DNA of 64,000 nt, from contig JAJTCM010000003.1 in assembly GCA_021325675.1 (NCBI GenBank), positions 496,001 through 560,000 of the forward strand, in the 5' to 3' direction. Below, piece after piece: positions 18,813-27,872 of the stretch. The notes under the pieces were generated by a model. That model ran no database searches, was not told where the DNA came from, and was given only the letters and a program-made list of their open reading frames with translations. Made by a program: the position numbers and the translations under genes. Source of the stretch: Crocinitomicaceae bacterium (lineage in GTDB: Bacteria; Bacteroidota; Bacteroidia; Flavobacteriales_D; Crocinitomicaceae). Numbering within the stretch: position 1 is the stretch's first letter; each line of letters starts with the position of its first letter.

Positions 18813-19804
18813 ATCCGGTGTTGAATTTGTTTGGGTTTAAAGCGATTAATAACGTATCGGGTTACAAGCTCAAATCCGCCTCTATTCCCGCTGGCAGGCG
18901 TCAGGGTAGAAATATTCACGTCGTAGCTCAGGCCAAAATACCAGGTGTTGTAATCCAGCCCAAGGTTGAGATAAAAAGCATCACTGGTCCTGAAAAACAC
19001 GCCGCCATAAACTGCCTTGTAGCTCTTTTCCTCGCTTTTGAGCGTATACTTCACCCGGCTGCCAACGATTATTTCAGTGTATGAGCCTTGTTTCTGGAAC
19101 AGTACCGACGGCAAAAGGCCCAGCTTGTCTTTCAGCTTCAGGTCGAAATTGAAGAAGAAGCATAAACGCAGGTCGCGCTTCACTTTATCACCGTAAAATC
19201 CCTGGTTCGGCTGATTGATATTGAAAGCCGACAAACCGGTTTCCAGGCTTTTTTTACGATCAAAGCGATGGCGGTACTTCGCGCCGAAACCCAAACTAAG
19301 GTTGGTACGCTTCTCCGTAACCAATTCCTCCGTTACCGGCAGGTTGGGATCAAAATTCACCCCGTTGTACTGCTCATCGAAATAAAAATTAGGAAACGTG
19401 AAATTACGGTGGTTCAATGCGATTTGCGCACCGAATGAAAGCACATCTGAGCTGTCGCGGTTAAGAATTTTCGTATAAGATGGCGCTGCCTGCATTTCCA
19501 GCGTTTTGAATTTTCCGTCACCGCTCACATCGTTCAGCACAAGAAACCCAAGCCCAAACTGCGGCTTATCCCTCAAACGTGTATCGTAAGAAAAGGAAAA
19601 GGTTTGAAAAGCTTTCGTAACGCTCCGCCACTGATCGCGGTACTGCAAATGAAAACGGGAAGTTCCTTTGAAATTGCCTGCACTCGCCGGGTTTAAAAAT
19701 ACGGGATTGTCGAAAAACTGCGACCAATGCACATCCTGGGCAAAAGTCAATCCACCGGAAAACAAGACCGAAACAAGTAGTATATTTTTCAACGTCGCAA
19801 GCAT
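18794..19804 (-). CDS. PorP/SprF family outer-membrane protein
   Basis: 336 aa, signal peptide ending SGGLTFAQ, then the family opening DVHWSQFFDNPVFLNPASAG, FHLQYRDQW and FSYDTRL, followed by a beta-barrel-rich body with FFRTSDAFYLNLGLDY. PorP/SprF proteins are 14-16-stranded barrels that partner with PorE-like proteins and, for SprF, with adhesin secretion. It overlaps the downstream PorE-like gene, a pairing repeated in T9SS loci. No adhesin gene is adjacent. Confidence 0.9.
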   Translation of the reverse strand: MLATLKNILLVSVLFSGGLTFAQDVHWSQFFDNPVFLNPASAGNFKGTSRFHLQYRDQWRSVTKAFQTFSFSYDTRLRDKPQFGLGFLVLNDVSGDGKFKTLEMQAAPSYTKILNRDSSDVLSFGAQIALNHRNFTFPNFYFDEQYNGVNFDPNLPVTEELVTEKRTNLSLGFGAKYRHRFDRKKSLETGLSAFNINQPNQGFYGDKVKRDLRLCFFFNFDLKLKDKLGLLPSVLFQKQGSYTEIIVGSRVKYTLKSEEKSYKAVYGGVFFRTSDAFYLNLGLDYNTWYFGLSYDVNISTLTPASGNRGGFELVTRYVINRFKPKQIQHRICPEFI

Positions 19805-19831
19805 GCGCTGATGAAATTACATATTATTTTT

Positions 19832-19902
19832 GAATGTTGAATTATGAATGTAGAATTATGAATGTTTCAGATCAACACTCATCGTTCATCATTCATCACT
19901 CG
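19832..19902. repeat. Word repeat with ATGAATG units, inverted
   Basis: Left half has GAATG TTGAATTATGAATG TAGAATTATGAATG-type units; the right half reads CATCGTTCATCATTCATCACTCG, whose complement repeats GATGAATGATGAACGATG. The right end overlaps the last codons of the NamZ-like gene (ending at 19896). Confidence 0.5.
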
Positions 19903-21209
19903 TATAAAAGATATTTCGCGCGGACCTTACGGAATTCCTGGATTCCCGGTCTCCACGAATGACGGATTTCTTTGGCTGACCAACCTTCATACAATTGGCG
20001 GCGCAGCTCGGAAGTACCCGCAAGGCGATCGAAAAAATGCGGCTGGTTGATGAATTCCACCGTATCACCGAGGTATTTTTTAGCCGCGATCAGCCAGCTG
20101 AGGTTAATGTCAAACATGTGTTTTCCGGCGGCTTCCGTGAGATCAAGCCCGTTACACATGCGATTTTCCCACAAAGGATTTTTGGCGCCGATGTTTGGTG
20201 AAGGCATAAAATTAAAGCCCAGGTTTGTAGGGAAAAGCGGGTGACCGATGATTTCAAACGGACGTTCTGTTCCCCGGCCAACACTGACAGTTGTAGCTTC
20301 AAAAAAGCAAAGGCTAGGATAAAGCGCCACAGAAACATCCGATTTCAGGTTCGGGCTCGGCGGAACTTTCATTTTGTAAGGCATTTTACGGTTGTAGTTT
20401 TTACAGCTGACAACCTGCAGGTCGCAGTAAGCGCTGTCGCTCAGCCAGCATTCACCGTTGATCATCAAAGCGTATTCACCGATGGTCATCCCGTAAACAA
20501 TCGGAACGGCATGCATCCCGATGAAGGATTTATAGCGCGGCTCACGTACAGGCCCGTCCACGTAATGCGTATTCGGGTTGGGCTTATCAAGCAGGATGAG
20601 CTTCTTTTTGTTTTCAGCGCAGGCCTCCATCACGTAATGCAAAGTGGAAATGTAAGTGTAGAAACGTACGCCTACATCCTGTACATCAAAGATAATCACG
20701 TCCACATCGGCAAGCTGCGAAGGCTTCGGTTTTTTATTGCTTCCGTAAAGAGAAATAAGCGGAACACCTGTTTTTGGATCAACGCCGCTGTAAACTTTTT
20801 CCCCGGCATCTGCATCCCCGCGGAAACCATGCTCCGGCGAAAAAACTTTCTGGATCCTGATCCCAAGTGAAATCAATGTATCAACCAAATGTGTATCCCC
20901 GACCATGGAAGTCTGGTTACCAACAATTGCCACGCGCTTATCCCGCAGGGAATCAATGTAAAGGTCGAGACGCTCGTTACCGAGAATAAGTGGCAGATGT
21001 TTGACACGCTCTACCGCTGCCTCTTCAATTTCAGGGTGGGCTTCGGTAATTTCCTGCTTTTCAACAACCGCTTCTTCCTTCTCTTTGTTGGAAAAAGGAT
21101 TATTTACACCACAGGATGCGAGGAAAATCAATAAAAAACTTTTCAGGCACAAAAGCTTTGTGTACTTTCGCACTGTAAATATGTTCTGTTTGAAATTCGA
21201 GTTCTTCAT
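19896..21209 (-). CDS. DUF1343 lipoprotein, exo-beta-N-acetylmuramidase NamZ type (GH171)
   Basis: DUF1343 proteins include B. subtilis NamZ, which removes terminal MurNAc from peptidoglycan fragments for recycling. Family motifs: VGNQTSMVGDTHLVDTL, VFSPEHGFRGDADAGEKV, IFDVQDVGVRFYTYISTL, PPSPNL, VSVGRGTERPFEIIGHPLF and the C-terminal MPSPNIGAKNPLW region. The signal peptide ends LLIFLASC, a lipobox. ATG 21209 (437 aa) is chosen; the ORF-track start would overlap the divergent gene much further. Alternatives are GTG 21173 or a nearby TTG. Divergent from the permease gene, 29-base head overlap. Confidence 0.85.
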   Translation of the reverse strand: MKNSNFKQNIFTVRKYTKLLCLKSFLLIFLASCGVNNPFSNKEKEEAVVEKQEITEAHPEIEEAAVERVKHLPLILGNERLDLYIDSLRDKRVAIVGNQTSMVGDTHLVDTLISLGIRIQKVFSPEHGFRGDADAGEKVYSGVDPKTGVPLISLYGSNKKPKPSQLADVDVIIFDVQDVGVRFYTYISTLHYVMEACAENKKKLILLDKPNPNTHYVDGPVREPRYKSFIGMHAVPIVYGMTIGEYALMINGECWLSDSAYCDLQVVSCKNYNRKMPYKMKVPPSPNLKSDVSVALYPSLCFFEATTVSVGRGTERPFEIIGHPLFPTNLGFNFMPSPNIGAKNPLWENRMCNGLDLTEAAGKHMFDINLSWLIAAKKYLGDTVEFINQPHFFDRLAGTSELRRQLYEGWSAKEIRHSWRPGIQEFRKVRAKYLLYE

Positions 21210-22842
21210 AGCATCCAAAAACCTAAAAAACGAAGTCGGCGGTAAAACCATTTCCCGGCCCATCGTGAAAATATCCGTAATCAGTATCAGCCTGGCCGTC
21301 CTGGTCAACCTGATTACTATTGCTGTCGTTATCGGTTTTCAGCATGAAGTCAGTGACAAAGTACTTGGTTTCGGCTCCCACGCTTTTATAAGTTCCTCAG
21401 CTTCTACTTCTTTGTTCGAAAACGAGGCAATTTTAAAAGAGCAGACTTTCCTTCAAGACCTTAAAAATCAGACTTTTATTAAAAACATCCAACCTATAGC
21501 TTACAAGCCGGCTATTTTCCAGACCGACAAAAGTAAGTTTAAAAGCCAAGAAATACAAAGTATTTTAGTAAAAGGTGTAGATCAAAGTTACGATTTTAGT
21601 TTTTTCCGTCAAAATTTAATCGCCGGAAGACTCCCGGATTACGACAAAAGCCACAAATCGGATGAAATTCTCATTTCAAAGCGTATTGCGAAAGACCTGG
21701 ATTACACATGCGGAGACACCGCCCGGACCTTTTTCGTTAAAAACCAGCCTGTGCGGCGGAACTTTAAAATCGTCGGGATTTTTGAAACCGGCATGGAGGA
21801 TTTTGATAAAAAAATTGTGATCTCCGACATCCGCCACATCCAGGAACTGAACGATTGGGGGATCCAGGCTTCGGTTGATGTGCTCGACACCCTGGCAAAC
21901 GGCTACCTCGTCATCAAAGCCAATGCCGTTGGCGGAAACGCGAATTACCGGTATGATTGGGGCAAAGGCTACGGAAATTACGCCGGTTTTACCTGGTACC
22001 CGGTGAAAGACACCGTTTTCCGCGTCATAGTTTCCGATTACTGGATGTTTATTGACGGAAAAGGTGAGCAAACTTCCATTCCCGACACTGCTTACCTGGA
22101 GGTAAAAGTAAAAGCTGCTTCGGAAAGCCATCTTCCAATTCCGCTTAACAGCGACGGAACTGTTAAAAAAGAATACGACGGAATGACTTTTTTTATCAGG
22201 ATTCCCGAACGCAAGGTCAGCTTCCGGAAAACCGACGGGAAAGGGAGCTACCGCAATTATATCGGCGCTTACGAAATCAATTTTAAATCCTGGGACAATT
22301 TTGATCAGAACATCGATCTCCTCAAAAAGAAGGTCAACTTCGTCCAGGCCTCCGAAGAGGAAGATTTACGCGTTACGAGCCTGAAAGAAAACCAGGAAGA
22401 AATTTTCGTCTGGCTGTCTTTTCTTGATATCAACGTCTGGATCATTATCGTGCTGATGCTTGTCATCGGGATTATCAATATGGGATCAGCAATGCTGGTA
22501 CTGATTCTTATCAAAACGCCGTTCATTGGCCTCATGAAAGCAATGGGCGCAAATAACTGGATGATCCGTAAAATTTTCCTCATCCAGGTCGGTTACCTCA
22601 TTTTACGGGGTATGTTCTGGGGCAACCTCATCGGGATCAGTCTTTGCCTTTTACAGGATTATTTCAAAATTTTCAAGCTTAACCCCGAAGTGTATTACCT
22701 GAACGCCGTTCCGATCGAGCTGGGCCTTGTTTCCATTTTTTGGGTCAATGCGCTGACACTTATTGTTTGTCTTTCCGCTATGCTGATCCCGTCTTACGTT
22801 ATTTCCCGCATCAACCCGGCGCGGTCTATTCGTTTTAATTAA
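21181..22842 (+). CDS. FtsX/LolC-like ABC transporter permease
   Basis: 553 aa from ATG 21181; the longer ORF runs antisense through the NamZ gene. First membrane segment SVISISLAVLVNLITIAVVIGF, then a large periplasmic region (about 50-410) and three C-terminal membrane segments (WIIIVLMLVIGIINMGSAMLVLIL, about 475 and 520-545) ending in INPARSIRFN. This is the MacB/LolC-E layout. LolC/E extract lipoproteins towards the outer membrane; a matching ATPase is not adjacent. The N-terminal FEFFIASKNLKNE resembles the amphipathic start of LolC/E. Confidence 0.85.
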   Translation: MFCLKFEFFIASKNLKNEVGGKTISRPIVKISVISISLAVLVNLITIAVVIGFQHEVSDKVLGFGSHAFISSSASTSLFENEAILKEQTFLQDLKNQTFIKNIQPIAYKPAIFQTDKSKFKSQEIQSILVKGVDQSYDFSFFRQNLIAGRLPDYDKSHKSDEILISKRIAKDLDYTCGDTARTFFVKNQPVRRNFKIVGIFETGMEDFDKKIVISDIRHIQELNDWGIQASVDVLDTLANGYLVIKANAVGGNANYRYDWGKGYGNYAGFTWYPVKDTVFRVIVSDYWMFIDGKGEQTSIPDTAYLEVKVKAASESHLPIPLNSDGTVKKEYDGMTFFIRIPERKVSFRKTDGKGSYRNYIGAYEINFKSWDNFDQNIDLLKKKVNFVQASEEEDLRVTSLKENQEEIFVWLSFLDINVWIIIVLMLVIGIINMGSAMLVLILIKTPFIGLMKAMGANNWMIRKIFLIQVGYLILRGMFWGNLIGISLCLLQDYFKIFKLNPEVYYLNAVPIELGLVSIFWVNALTLIVCLSAMLIPSYVISRINPARSIRFN

Positions 22843-22935
22843 GATCTGGCAATCTATCCAAAAAAAATCCTCATTCATTTGCTTTTCCTGAAAATAATTG
22901 TAATTTGGTGTCAAAATTAGAAAACCCGGAATCAC

Positions 22936-24555
22936 ATGATACCAGAAGAATACGTTGAAGCTCCCGTATCGCTGAGCCTCACACCTTATGCCGGACCGTG
23001 GACCCAGGCCCATGCTGCCCATCTGCTCCGCAGGACACTTTTCGGCCCGAAACTGGCACAAATCAACGCAGCAGTAACAAACGGAATGGATGCCACGGTA
23101 GCCCAGTTGCTTGTTGCACCGGCATTTGCCCAACCCCTGACGCACGATACCAATGACAGTATTGTTTCCCAGGGCTCGACCTGGATCGGCGCTGTTTGCC
23201 CGACCAACCCGATTGATATTGATACGACTGAAACTTCCCGCAGGCAATCACTTATTGGCTGGCAGTTTGAGCGGCTCAACATGGAAGGGGTCAGTATTTA
23301 CGAAAAAATGTGCCTTTTCTGGCAAAACCATTTTGCAGCCGAATCAACGTTTGATTCCCGGGCGACATACAACTACCTGCACCTTATCCGGACACATGCG
23401 CTGGGCAATTTCAGGCAGTTTGTCAAAGATATAACGATTGATCCCTGCATGCTGATTTTCCTGAATGGCGCCCAGAACAACCAGTTCAGCCCGAATGAAA
23501 ATTATGCGCGTGAGTTACTGGAGCTTTATACCATCGGGAAAGGCCCGCAAATCGGTGAAGGCGATTATACAAACTATACCGAGCAGGACGTCATGCAAGG
23601 AGCAAAAATCCTGACAGGCTGGAATGTCGAAGGCTTCCTGAGCAATACGGAAACTACCACTTCTTCGGTTTTTGTGCCGATCCTCCACGATACATCCAGC
23701 AAAACGCTTTCCGCACATTTCGGCAATGCTGTAATCAATGATGCAGGTGCCAGCGAATATGCGAACTACATTGATATTATTTTCCAGCAGCCGGAAACCG
23801 CAAAATTCATCTGCCGCAAAATTTACCGCTGGTTTGTGAATTATGATTTAACCAGTGAAGTCGAAACAACTGTCATCGCTGACCTGGCCGATATTTTGAC
23901 CGCCAATAATTATGAAATCCTGCCGGTGATCGAAACCCTGCTGAAAAGCGAGCATTTCTATGATTCAAGTGTCCGTGGGGCCATTATCAAAAATCCGCTG
24001 GAATACATGTTCTCCATGTTGAACACAACATCCACGCAGCCTGCGTTCGACCTTAACATCAATTACCGCATGTACCTTTCCCTCTACTGGGCGAGCGCTT
24101 CGCTGGGCATGGCTTATCTTCAGCCACCGAGTGTTGGCGGTTGGCCGGCTTATTACCAGGCACCGAATTATACCAAATTATGGATCAATTCCAGCTACGT
24201 CAAGCTGCGTTTTGACTTTGCAAGCTATATCGCGCTTTGGGGCGGGATCAATGTGGATGGAAACCGTCTGCCGATCAATCACCTGGGTTTCCTGGATTCC
24301 TTATCACTTCCAAGTGATGCACCGCAAGTGATCGAAGATATGGTAACCGTTTTCTGCCCGAAAGGATTGACAAGCACGCAAAAGCTTTTGTTAAAAGCAG
24401 TATTGACAAATGGCCTGCCGGATTTCGAATGGACCCTGCAGTACAACGAATATCTCGCCAACCCGGGCAATACAACTTATTCCGACCCGGTGAAACAGCG
24501 TATTGGCCTGACTATTGACCAGATTTTTAAAATGCCCGAATTTCAAACGATTTAA
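22936..24555 (+). CDS. DUF1800 domain protein
   Basis: 539 aa. Characteristic DUF1800 segments: AAHLLRRTLFGP, MCLFWQNHFAAES, NENYARELLELYTIG, LTGWNV, and RKIYRWFVNY ... LPVIETLLKSEHFYD. The biochemical function is unknown. Almost always encoded beside a DUF1501 gene, as here (10 bases downstream), so both act together. No obvious signal peptide at the N-terminus, in contrast to its partner. Confidence 0.92.
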   Translation: MIPEEYVEAPVSLSLTPYAGPWTQAHAAHLLRRTLFGPKLAQINAAVTNGMDATVAQLLVAPAFAQPLTHDTNDSIVSQGSTWIGAVCPTNPIDIDTTETSRRQSLIGWQFERLNMEGVSIYEKMCLFWQNHFAAESTFDSRATYNYLHLIRTHALGNFRQFVKDITIDPCMLIFLNGAQNNQFSPNENYARELLELYTIGKGPQIGEGDYTNYTEQDVMQGAKILTGWNVEGFLSNTETTTSSVFVPILHDTSSKTLSAHFGNAVINDAGASEYANYIDIIFQQPETAKFICRKIYRWFVNYDLTSEVETTVIADLADILTANNYEILPVIETLLKSEHFYDSSVRGAIIKNPLEYMFSMLNTTSTQPAFDLNINYRMYLSLYWASASLGMAYLQPPSVGGWPAYYQAPNYTKLWINSSYVKLRFDFASYIALWGGINVDGNRLPINHLGFLDSLSLPSDAPQVIEDMVTVFCPKGLTSTQKLLLKAVLTNGLPDFEWTLQYNEYLANPGNTTYSDPVKQRIGLTIDQIFKMPEFQTI

Positions 24556-24565
24556 ATCAAGATAG

Positions 24566-26122
24566 ATGAAAAGAAGAACCTTTGTCAAAAATTTGTCTCT
24601 TGCATCGGTAGCAGTACCGTTTATGTTCAAAGATTTAAAGTTTGAAGCCATTTCCAAAAAACTGTTCGAACATTCGCGCTTTGCTGAAGACCGCGTTTTG
24701 GTTATCGTGCGTCTCAACGGCGGAAACGACGGGCTCAACACGCTCATTCCGTTGGATCAGTATGATAATTTAATGCTCCAGCGGCAAAATGTTATTATAC
24801 CCGAGTCATCCATTATCGGGCTGACGGCTACGAACGGTTTTCACCCGTCCATGACCGGGATGGCAAACATGTTCAACAGCGGTAATCTCGCAGTGATCCA
24901 GAATGTCGGCTACCCGGAGCAAAACCGCTCGCATTTCCGTTCGATGGATATCTGGTCTTACGCAAGCCTTGATCCGGCAACAAATACCGGCTGGATGGGA
25001 CGCAATTTCGACGCGCACTTTCCGAATTTCCCGGATGAATACCCCAATACGGATTACCCGGACCCTTTTGCCATCAGCATGGGCTACGAAGTTTCGGCCA
25101 CCTGCCAGGGATTGATGGGTAATTTCTCGCATACAGTCGACGACCCTTTCCAAACGGTAAATGTCGGTAACGGCTCAGCGGTTAATGACGGTACGTATTA
25201 CGGCAGTCACATGGAATACCTGAGCACCATCATTGCGCAGACAAATGCTTACGGGGGACAGGTAAACGACGCAGCCAATAACGGAAGTACGGAATCTGCG
25301 TTATATGATGAGGACAACCCGCTGGCAGTTCACCTGCGTTATGTAGCGCAAATGATTTCCGGGGGATTGAAAACCAAGGTTTACATTGTGAATATCAACG
25401 GTTTTGACACCCACTCCGAACAGGTGGAAGAAGGCGCAACAACAACCGGTACGCACGCCAACCTGATGAAAATGGTTTCCGATGCAATTGCGGCTTTCCA
25501 GGACGATTTAAATTTGATGGGGCTCAACCAGCGTGTTGCAGGGATGACTTTCTCCGAATTCGGGCGCCAGGTTGCATCCAACGCGAGCCTCGGAACGGAT
25601 CACGGTGATGCCGCTCCCCTTTTCCTCTTCGGTTCCTGCCTGAGCGGAACGATTATCGGACCAAACCCAATTATTTCCGACACGATTGAAGACCAGGCCG
25701 GCTTACCGATGCAGATCGATTTCCGTGATGTATACGCTTCCATTATCCGCGACTGGTTCCAGGTAGAGGAAGACTCCGTCCAGGCTATGTTTGAGCATAC
25801 GGTTACTTTTTATCCTTTGCTGCGCGCATGCAACCTCGGGATCAGTGACCTGTCGAAAATCGCTTTTGAATCGCTGGTATACCCGAACCCTTGCGTGAGC
25901 CACGCCACACTTAAATTCCTCTGCAAAGACGAATGGGTGAAAGCGGATATCTACGATATGAACGGGCGTCTCATCCAAAACCTCGTTGACAGGCAGCTCG
26001 ATCCGAATAAACATGAAATTCCATTCGATACAGATAAGCTTCCGCTGGGAACTTACCAGGTTTACATTCAGAAAAAGTCCGGGAACGAAACCGTGAAATT
26101 TGTGAAGCTGAAGACGAATTGA
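24566..26122 (+). CDS. DUF1501 domain protein with Tat-like signal and T9SS sorting domain
   Basis: 518 aa. N-terminus MKRRTFVKNLSLASVAVPF carries a twin-arginine-like motif (RRTFVK). The DUF1501 domain, an alkaline-phosphatase/sulfatase-superfamily fold, shows VIVRLNGGNDGLNTLIPL, INGFDTHSEQ and SEFGRQVASNASLGTDHG. The last 80 residues form a type A T9SS sorting domain (LVYPNPC ... ADIYDMNGRLIQNL ... LPLGTYQVYI), so the protein should reach the outer surface. Cotranscribed with the DUF1800 gene. Substrate unknown. Confidence 0.92.
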   Translation: MKRRTFVKNLSLASVAVPFMFKDLKFEAISKKLFEHSRFAEDRVLVIVRLNGGNDGLNTLIPLDQYDNLMLQRQNVIIPESSIIGLTATNGFHPSMTGMANMFNSGNLAVIQNVGYPEQNRSHFRSMDIWSYASLDPATNTGWMGRNFDAHFPNFPDEYPNTDYPDPFAISMGYEVSATCQGLMGNFSHTVDDPFQTVNVGNGSAVNDGTYYGSHMEYLSTIIAQTNAYGGQVNDAANNGSTESALYDEDNPLAVHLRYVAQMISGGLKTKVYIVNINGFDTHSEQVEEGATTTGTHANLMKMVSDAIAAFQDDLNLMGLNQRVAGMTFSEFGRQVASNASLGTDHGDAAPLFLFGSCLSGTIIGPNPIISDTIEDQAGLPMQIDFRDVYASIIRDWFQVEEDSVQAMFEHTVTFYPLLRACNLGISDLSKIAFESLVYPNPCVSHATLKFLCKDEWVKADIYDMNGRLIQNLVDRQLDPNKHEIPFDTDKLPLGTYQVYIQKKSGNETVKFVKLKTN

Positions 26123-26156
26123 TTTAACGCTCCATAAATAATTTTTGAAATTATTT

Positions 26157-26173
26157 GTTCCCAATACGGGAAC
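26157..26173. promoter_or_regulatory. Candidate HigA operator palindrome
   Basis: GTTCCC-AATAC-GGGAAC lies about 17 bases upstream of the TACCTTTG box of higBA, overlapping the -33 region. HigA-type antitoxins commonly autoregulate from such palindromes. Confidence 0.6.
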
Positions 26174-26189
26174 ATTATCTTATTTTTAG

Positions 26190-26197
26190 TACCTTTG
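26190..26197 (+). promoter_or_regulatory. -7 box of higBA
   Basis: TACCTTTG, a full match to TAnnTTTG, 9 bases before the higB ATG, implying a very short leader. Confidence 0.6.
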
Positions 26198-26206
26198 TAT
26201 TAAACC

Positions 26207-26509
26207 ATGAAGAATATTGTTGCGTTAAGAACTTTAAAAGAACACTGGGAAAAACCCGGAAGAGAAGATTCCGAACAGCAATTGAAAGCATGGTACCATG
26301 AAGCCAAACAGGCGGAGTGGAGCAATCCGAATGAGGTGAAAGCCAAATATCACAGTGCAAGTATCGTAGGTGATAACCGCATTGTTTTTAATATTTGCGG
26401 CAATAAATATCGCCTGGTTGTTAAAATAAACTATGAGTCACAGTGGATTTTTATTCGCTTTGTTGGAACACATAAAGAATATGATAAAATCAATGTGACA
26501 TTAATTTAG
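26207..26509 (+). CDS. higB: Type II toxin HigB (mRNA interferase)
   Basis: 100 aa, RelE-superfamily HigB_toxin family: LKEHWEKPGREDSEQQLKAW at the N-terminus, NRIVFNICGNKYRLVV in the middle and WIFIRFVGTHKEYDKI at the C-terminus. HigB cleaves mRNA on the ribosome. Toxin first, antitoxin second, 7 bases apart, which is the reversed order diagnostic of hig loci. The island is AT-richer than its surroundings and sits between unrelated convergent genes, consistent with horizontal acquisition. Confidence 0.95.
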   Translation: MKNIVALRTLKEHWEKPGREDSEQQLKAWYHEAKQAEWSNPNEVKAKYHSASIVGDNRIVFNICGNKYRLVVKINYESQWIFIRFVGTHKEYDKINVTLI

Positions 26510-26516
26510 TATACAG

Positions 26517-26867
26517 ATGGAAGCAAAATTAATTAAAACAGAAGCTGATTATAACCGTACATTAGCCCGTATCGATGAACTATTCGATGCTAAACCAGGC
26601 GATAAAAATTACGATGAGGCGGAGCTCCTGATGGTTCTTGTTGAATTATACGAACAGGAACATTACAAAATCGATGCCCCGGACCCGATTGAAGCGATTA
26701 AATTCAGAATGGAGCAGCTCAACATGAAACGGGTTGATCTGGCAAAATATTTCGGTACCCGCGGCAGGGTGTCTGAAATCCTGAACCGTCAACGAAAACT
26801 GACACTTGAGATGATCCGTAAGCTTCATAAGGAATTTGGAATTCCCGCAGAATCACTTTTAGCTTAA
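26517..26867 (+). CDS. higA: Antitoxin HigA, XRE-type HTH
   Basis: 116 aa. An acidic N-terminal helical part (DELFDAKPGDKNYDEAELL) precedes an HTH domain (about 62-112) with MKRVDLAKYFGTRGRVSEILNRQRKLTLEMIRKLHKEFGIP. It neutralises HigB and represses the operon, probably through the GTTCCC-N5-GGGAAC site. The stop lies 10 bases from the end of the convergent glycosyltransferase gene; a short CTTAAGACTTAAG hairpin followed by T-rich DNA may terminate the operon. Confidence 0.95.
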   Translation: MEAKLIKTEADYNRTLARIDELFDAKPGDKNYDEAELLMVLVELYEQEHYKIDAPDPIEAIKFRMEQLNMKRVDLAKYFGTRGRVSEILNRQRKLTLEMIRKLHKEFGIPAESLLA

Positions 26868-26877
26868 GACTTAAGTT

Positions 26878-27765
26878 TTATTTTTTCAAAGAAGCGTAAT
26901 ACCCCAGCTTATACAAATTAAACAAGATCAGCGAAACGTTTCCTTTTTCAAGGGAGCGGCGGATTGGGTTTTTAAAGATTTGGCAGAAGAAAAGCACTAA
27001 TCCTAGTATTTTCCTTGCTTTTAAGCGTTTGTAAAAGGCCAGCAAAGCGACATTTTGCTGCAAACGGGCCGGATTTTCCATTTTTTGTTCAATAGAAACG
27101 AGGTTGCGAATGCCTTCTTCCGTTTTGCGCAGGAAATTTTCGTTGGTCTCAATATCGCCGTTCAGTACCGGGTTTTCGATTTGCGTTACCGGGATTTTGC
27201 GCTCCATCAGTTCCAGGCCGAAAAGCGTGTCTTCATGACCGTAACCGCTCAGGCTTTCGTCGAACGGGATTTGCTCAAACAAGGATTTCCGGATGACAAA
27301 ATTGTTCGTCATAAAAGACCTTGCGGGGTTTTTCTGCCGTTCGGAAGCGGGCTTGCTTTCGCGGTAAACACCGTATTTCCAGCTTAGCATTTTTTCCTTT
27401 CCCGGTTGTTCTGCCGGATAAATGCGGCCGCCGGCAATTACAAAAGGATTGTTCTCCAGTTCCTGGATATAATTCACGAGGAAGTTCCTGGAAATTATGA
27501 GCGAGTCACAATCAAGGAATAATAAATAATCAAAGCGGGCAAATTCCAGAAACAGGTTACGAATTCGCGAACGCCCCCTGTTTTCTGTCAATTCCAGGTA
27601 CGTATGTTTCTGACAGGCAGCAGCATTCTCTTCCCTGAAAAGAGAAGAGCCGTCATCCAGCAGGATCAGCTCGCTTTCAACCCCCAGTTCCGACATTTGG
27701 CGTGAAAGCTCTTCCACCAGTGGGGAGACAGGAAAATTATATACCGGGATGCAAATACTTATCAT
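26878..27765 (-). CDS. Glycosyltransferase family 2
   Basis: GT-A fold transferase of 295 aa from ATG 27765 (MISICIPVYN); the ORF-track TTG adds six unlikely residues. Nucleotide-sugar motifs DDGS (37-40) and DCD (85-87), acceptor-side GHEDTLFGLELMERK. A weakly hydrophobic C-terminal stretch (ILGLVLFFCQIFKNPIRR) may touch the membrane. It stands alone, so acceptor and sugar are unknown. Confidence 0.88.
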   Translation of the reverse strand: MISICIPVYNFPVSPLVEELSRQMSELGVESELILLDDGSSLFREENAAACQKHTYLELTENRGRSRIRNLFLEFARFDYLLFLDCDSLIISRNFLVNYIQELENNPFVIAGGRIYPAEQPGKEKMLSWKYGVYRESKPASERQKNPARSFMTNNFVIRKSLFEQIPFDESLSGYGHEDTLFGLELMERKIPVTQIENPVLNGDIETNENFLRKTEEGIRNLVSIEQKMENPARLQQNVALLAFYKRLKARKILGLVLFFCQIFKNPIRRSLEKGNVSLILFNLYKLGYYASLKK

Positions 27766-27872
27766 TACATTTATTCCTGACAAACTTATGAAAATCTTTC
27801 AATGACTGTTAAAAAAAGTTAAGCCCTTACGTCAGGTAAATACTTTCACCTACATTCGTTGAACCCAAAAAT

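Noticed and set aside
18539-19084. 181-aa plus-strand ORF across the PorE/PorP junction
   Set aside because: Antisense to two well-supported overlapping genes; composition like a frame shadow.
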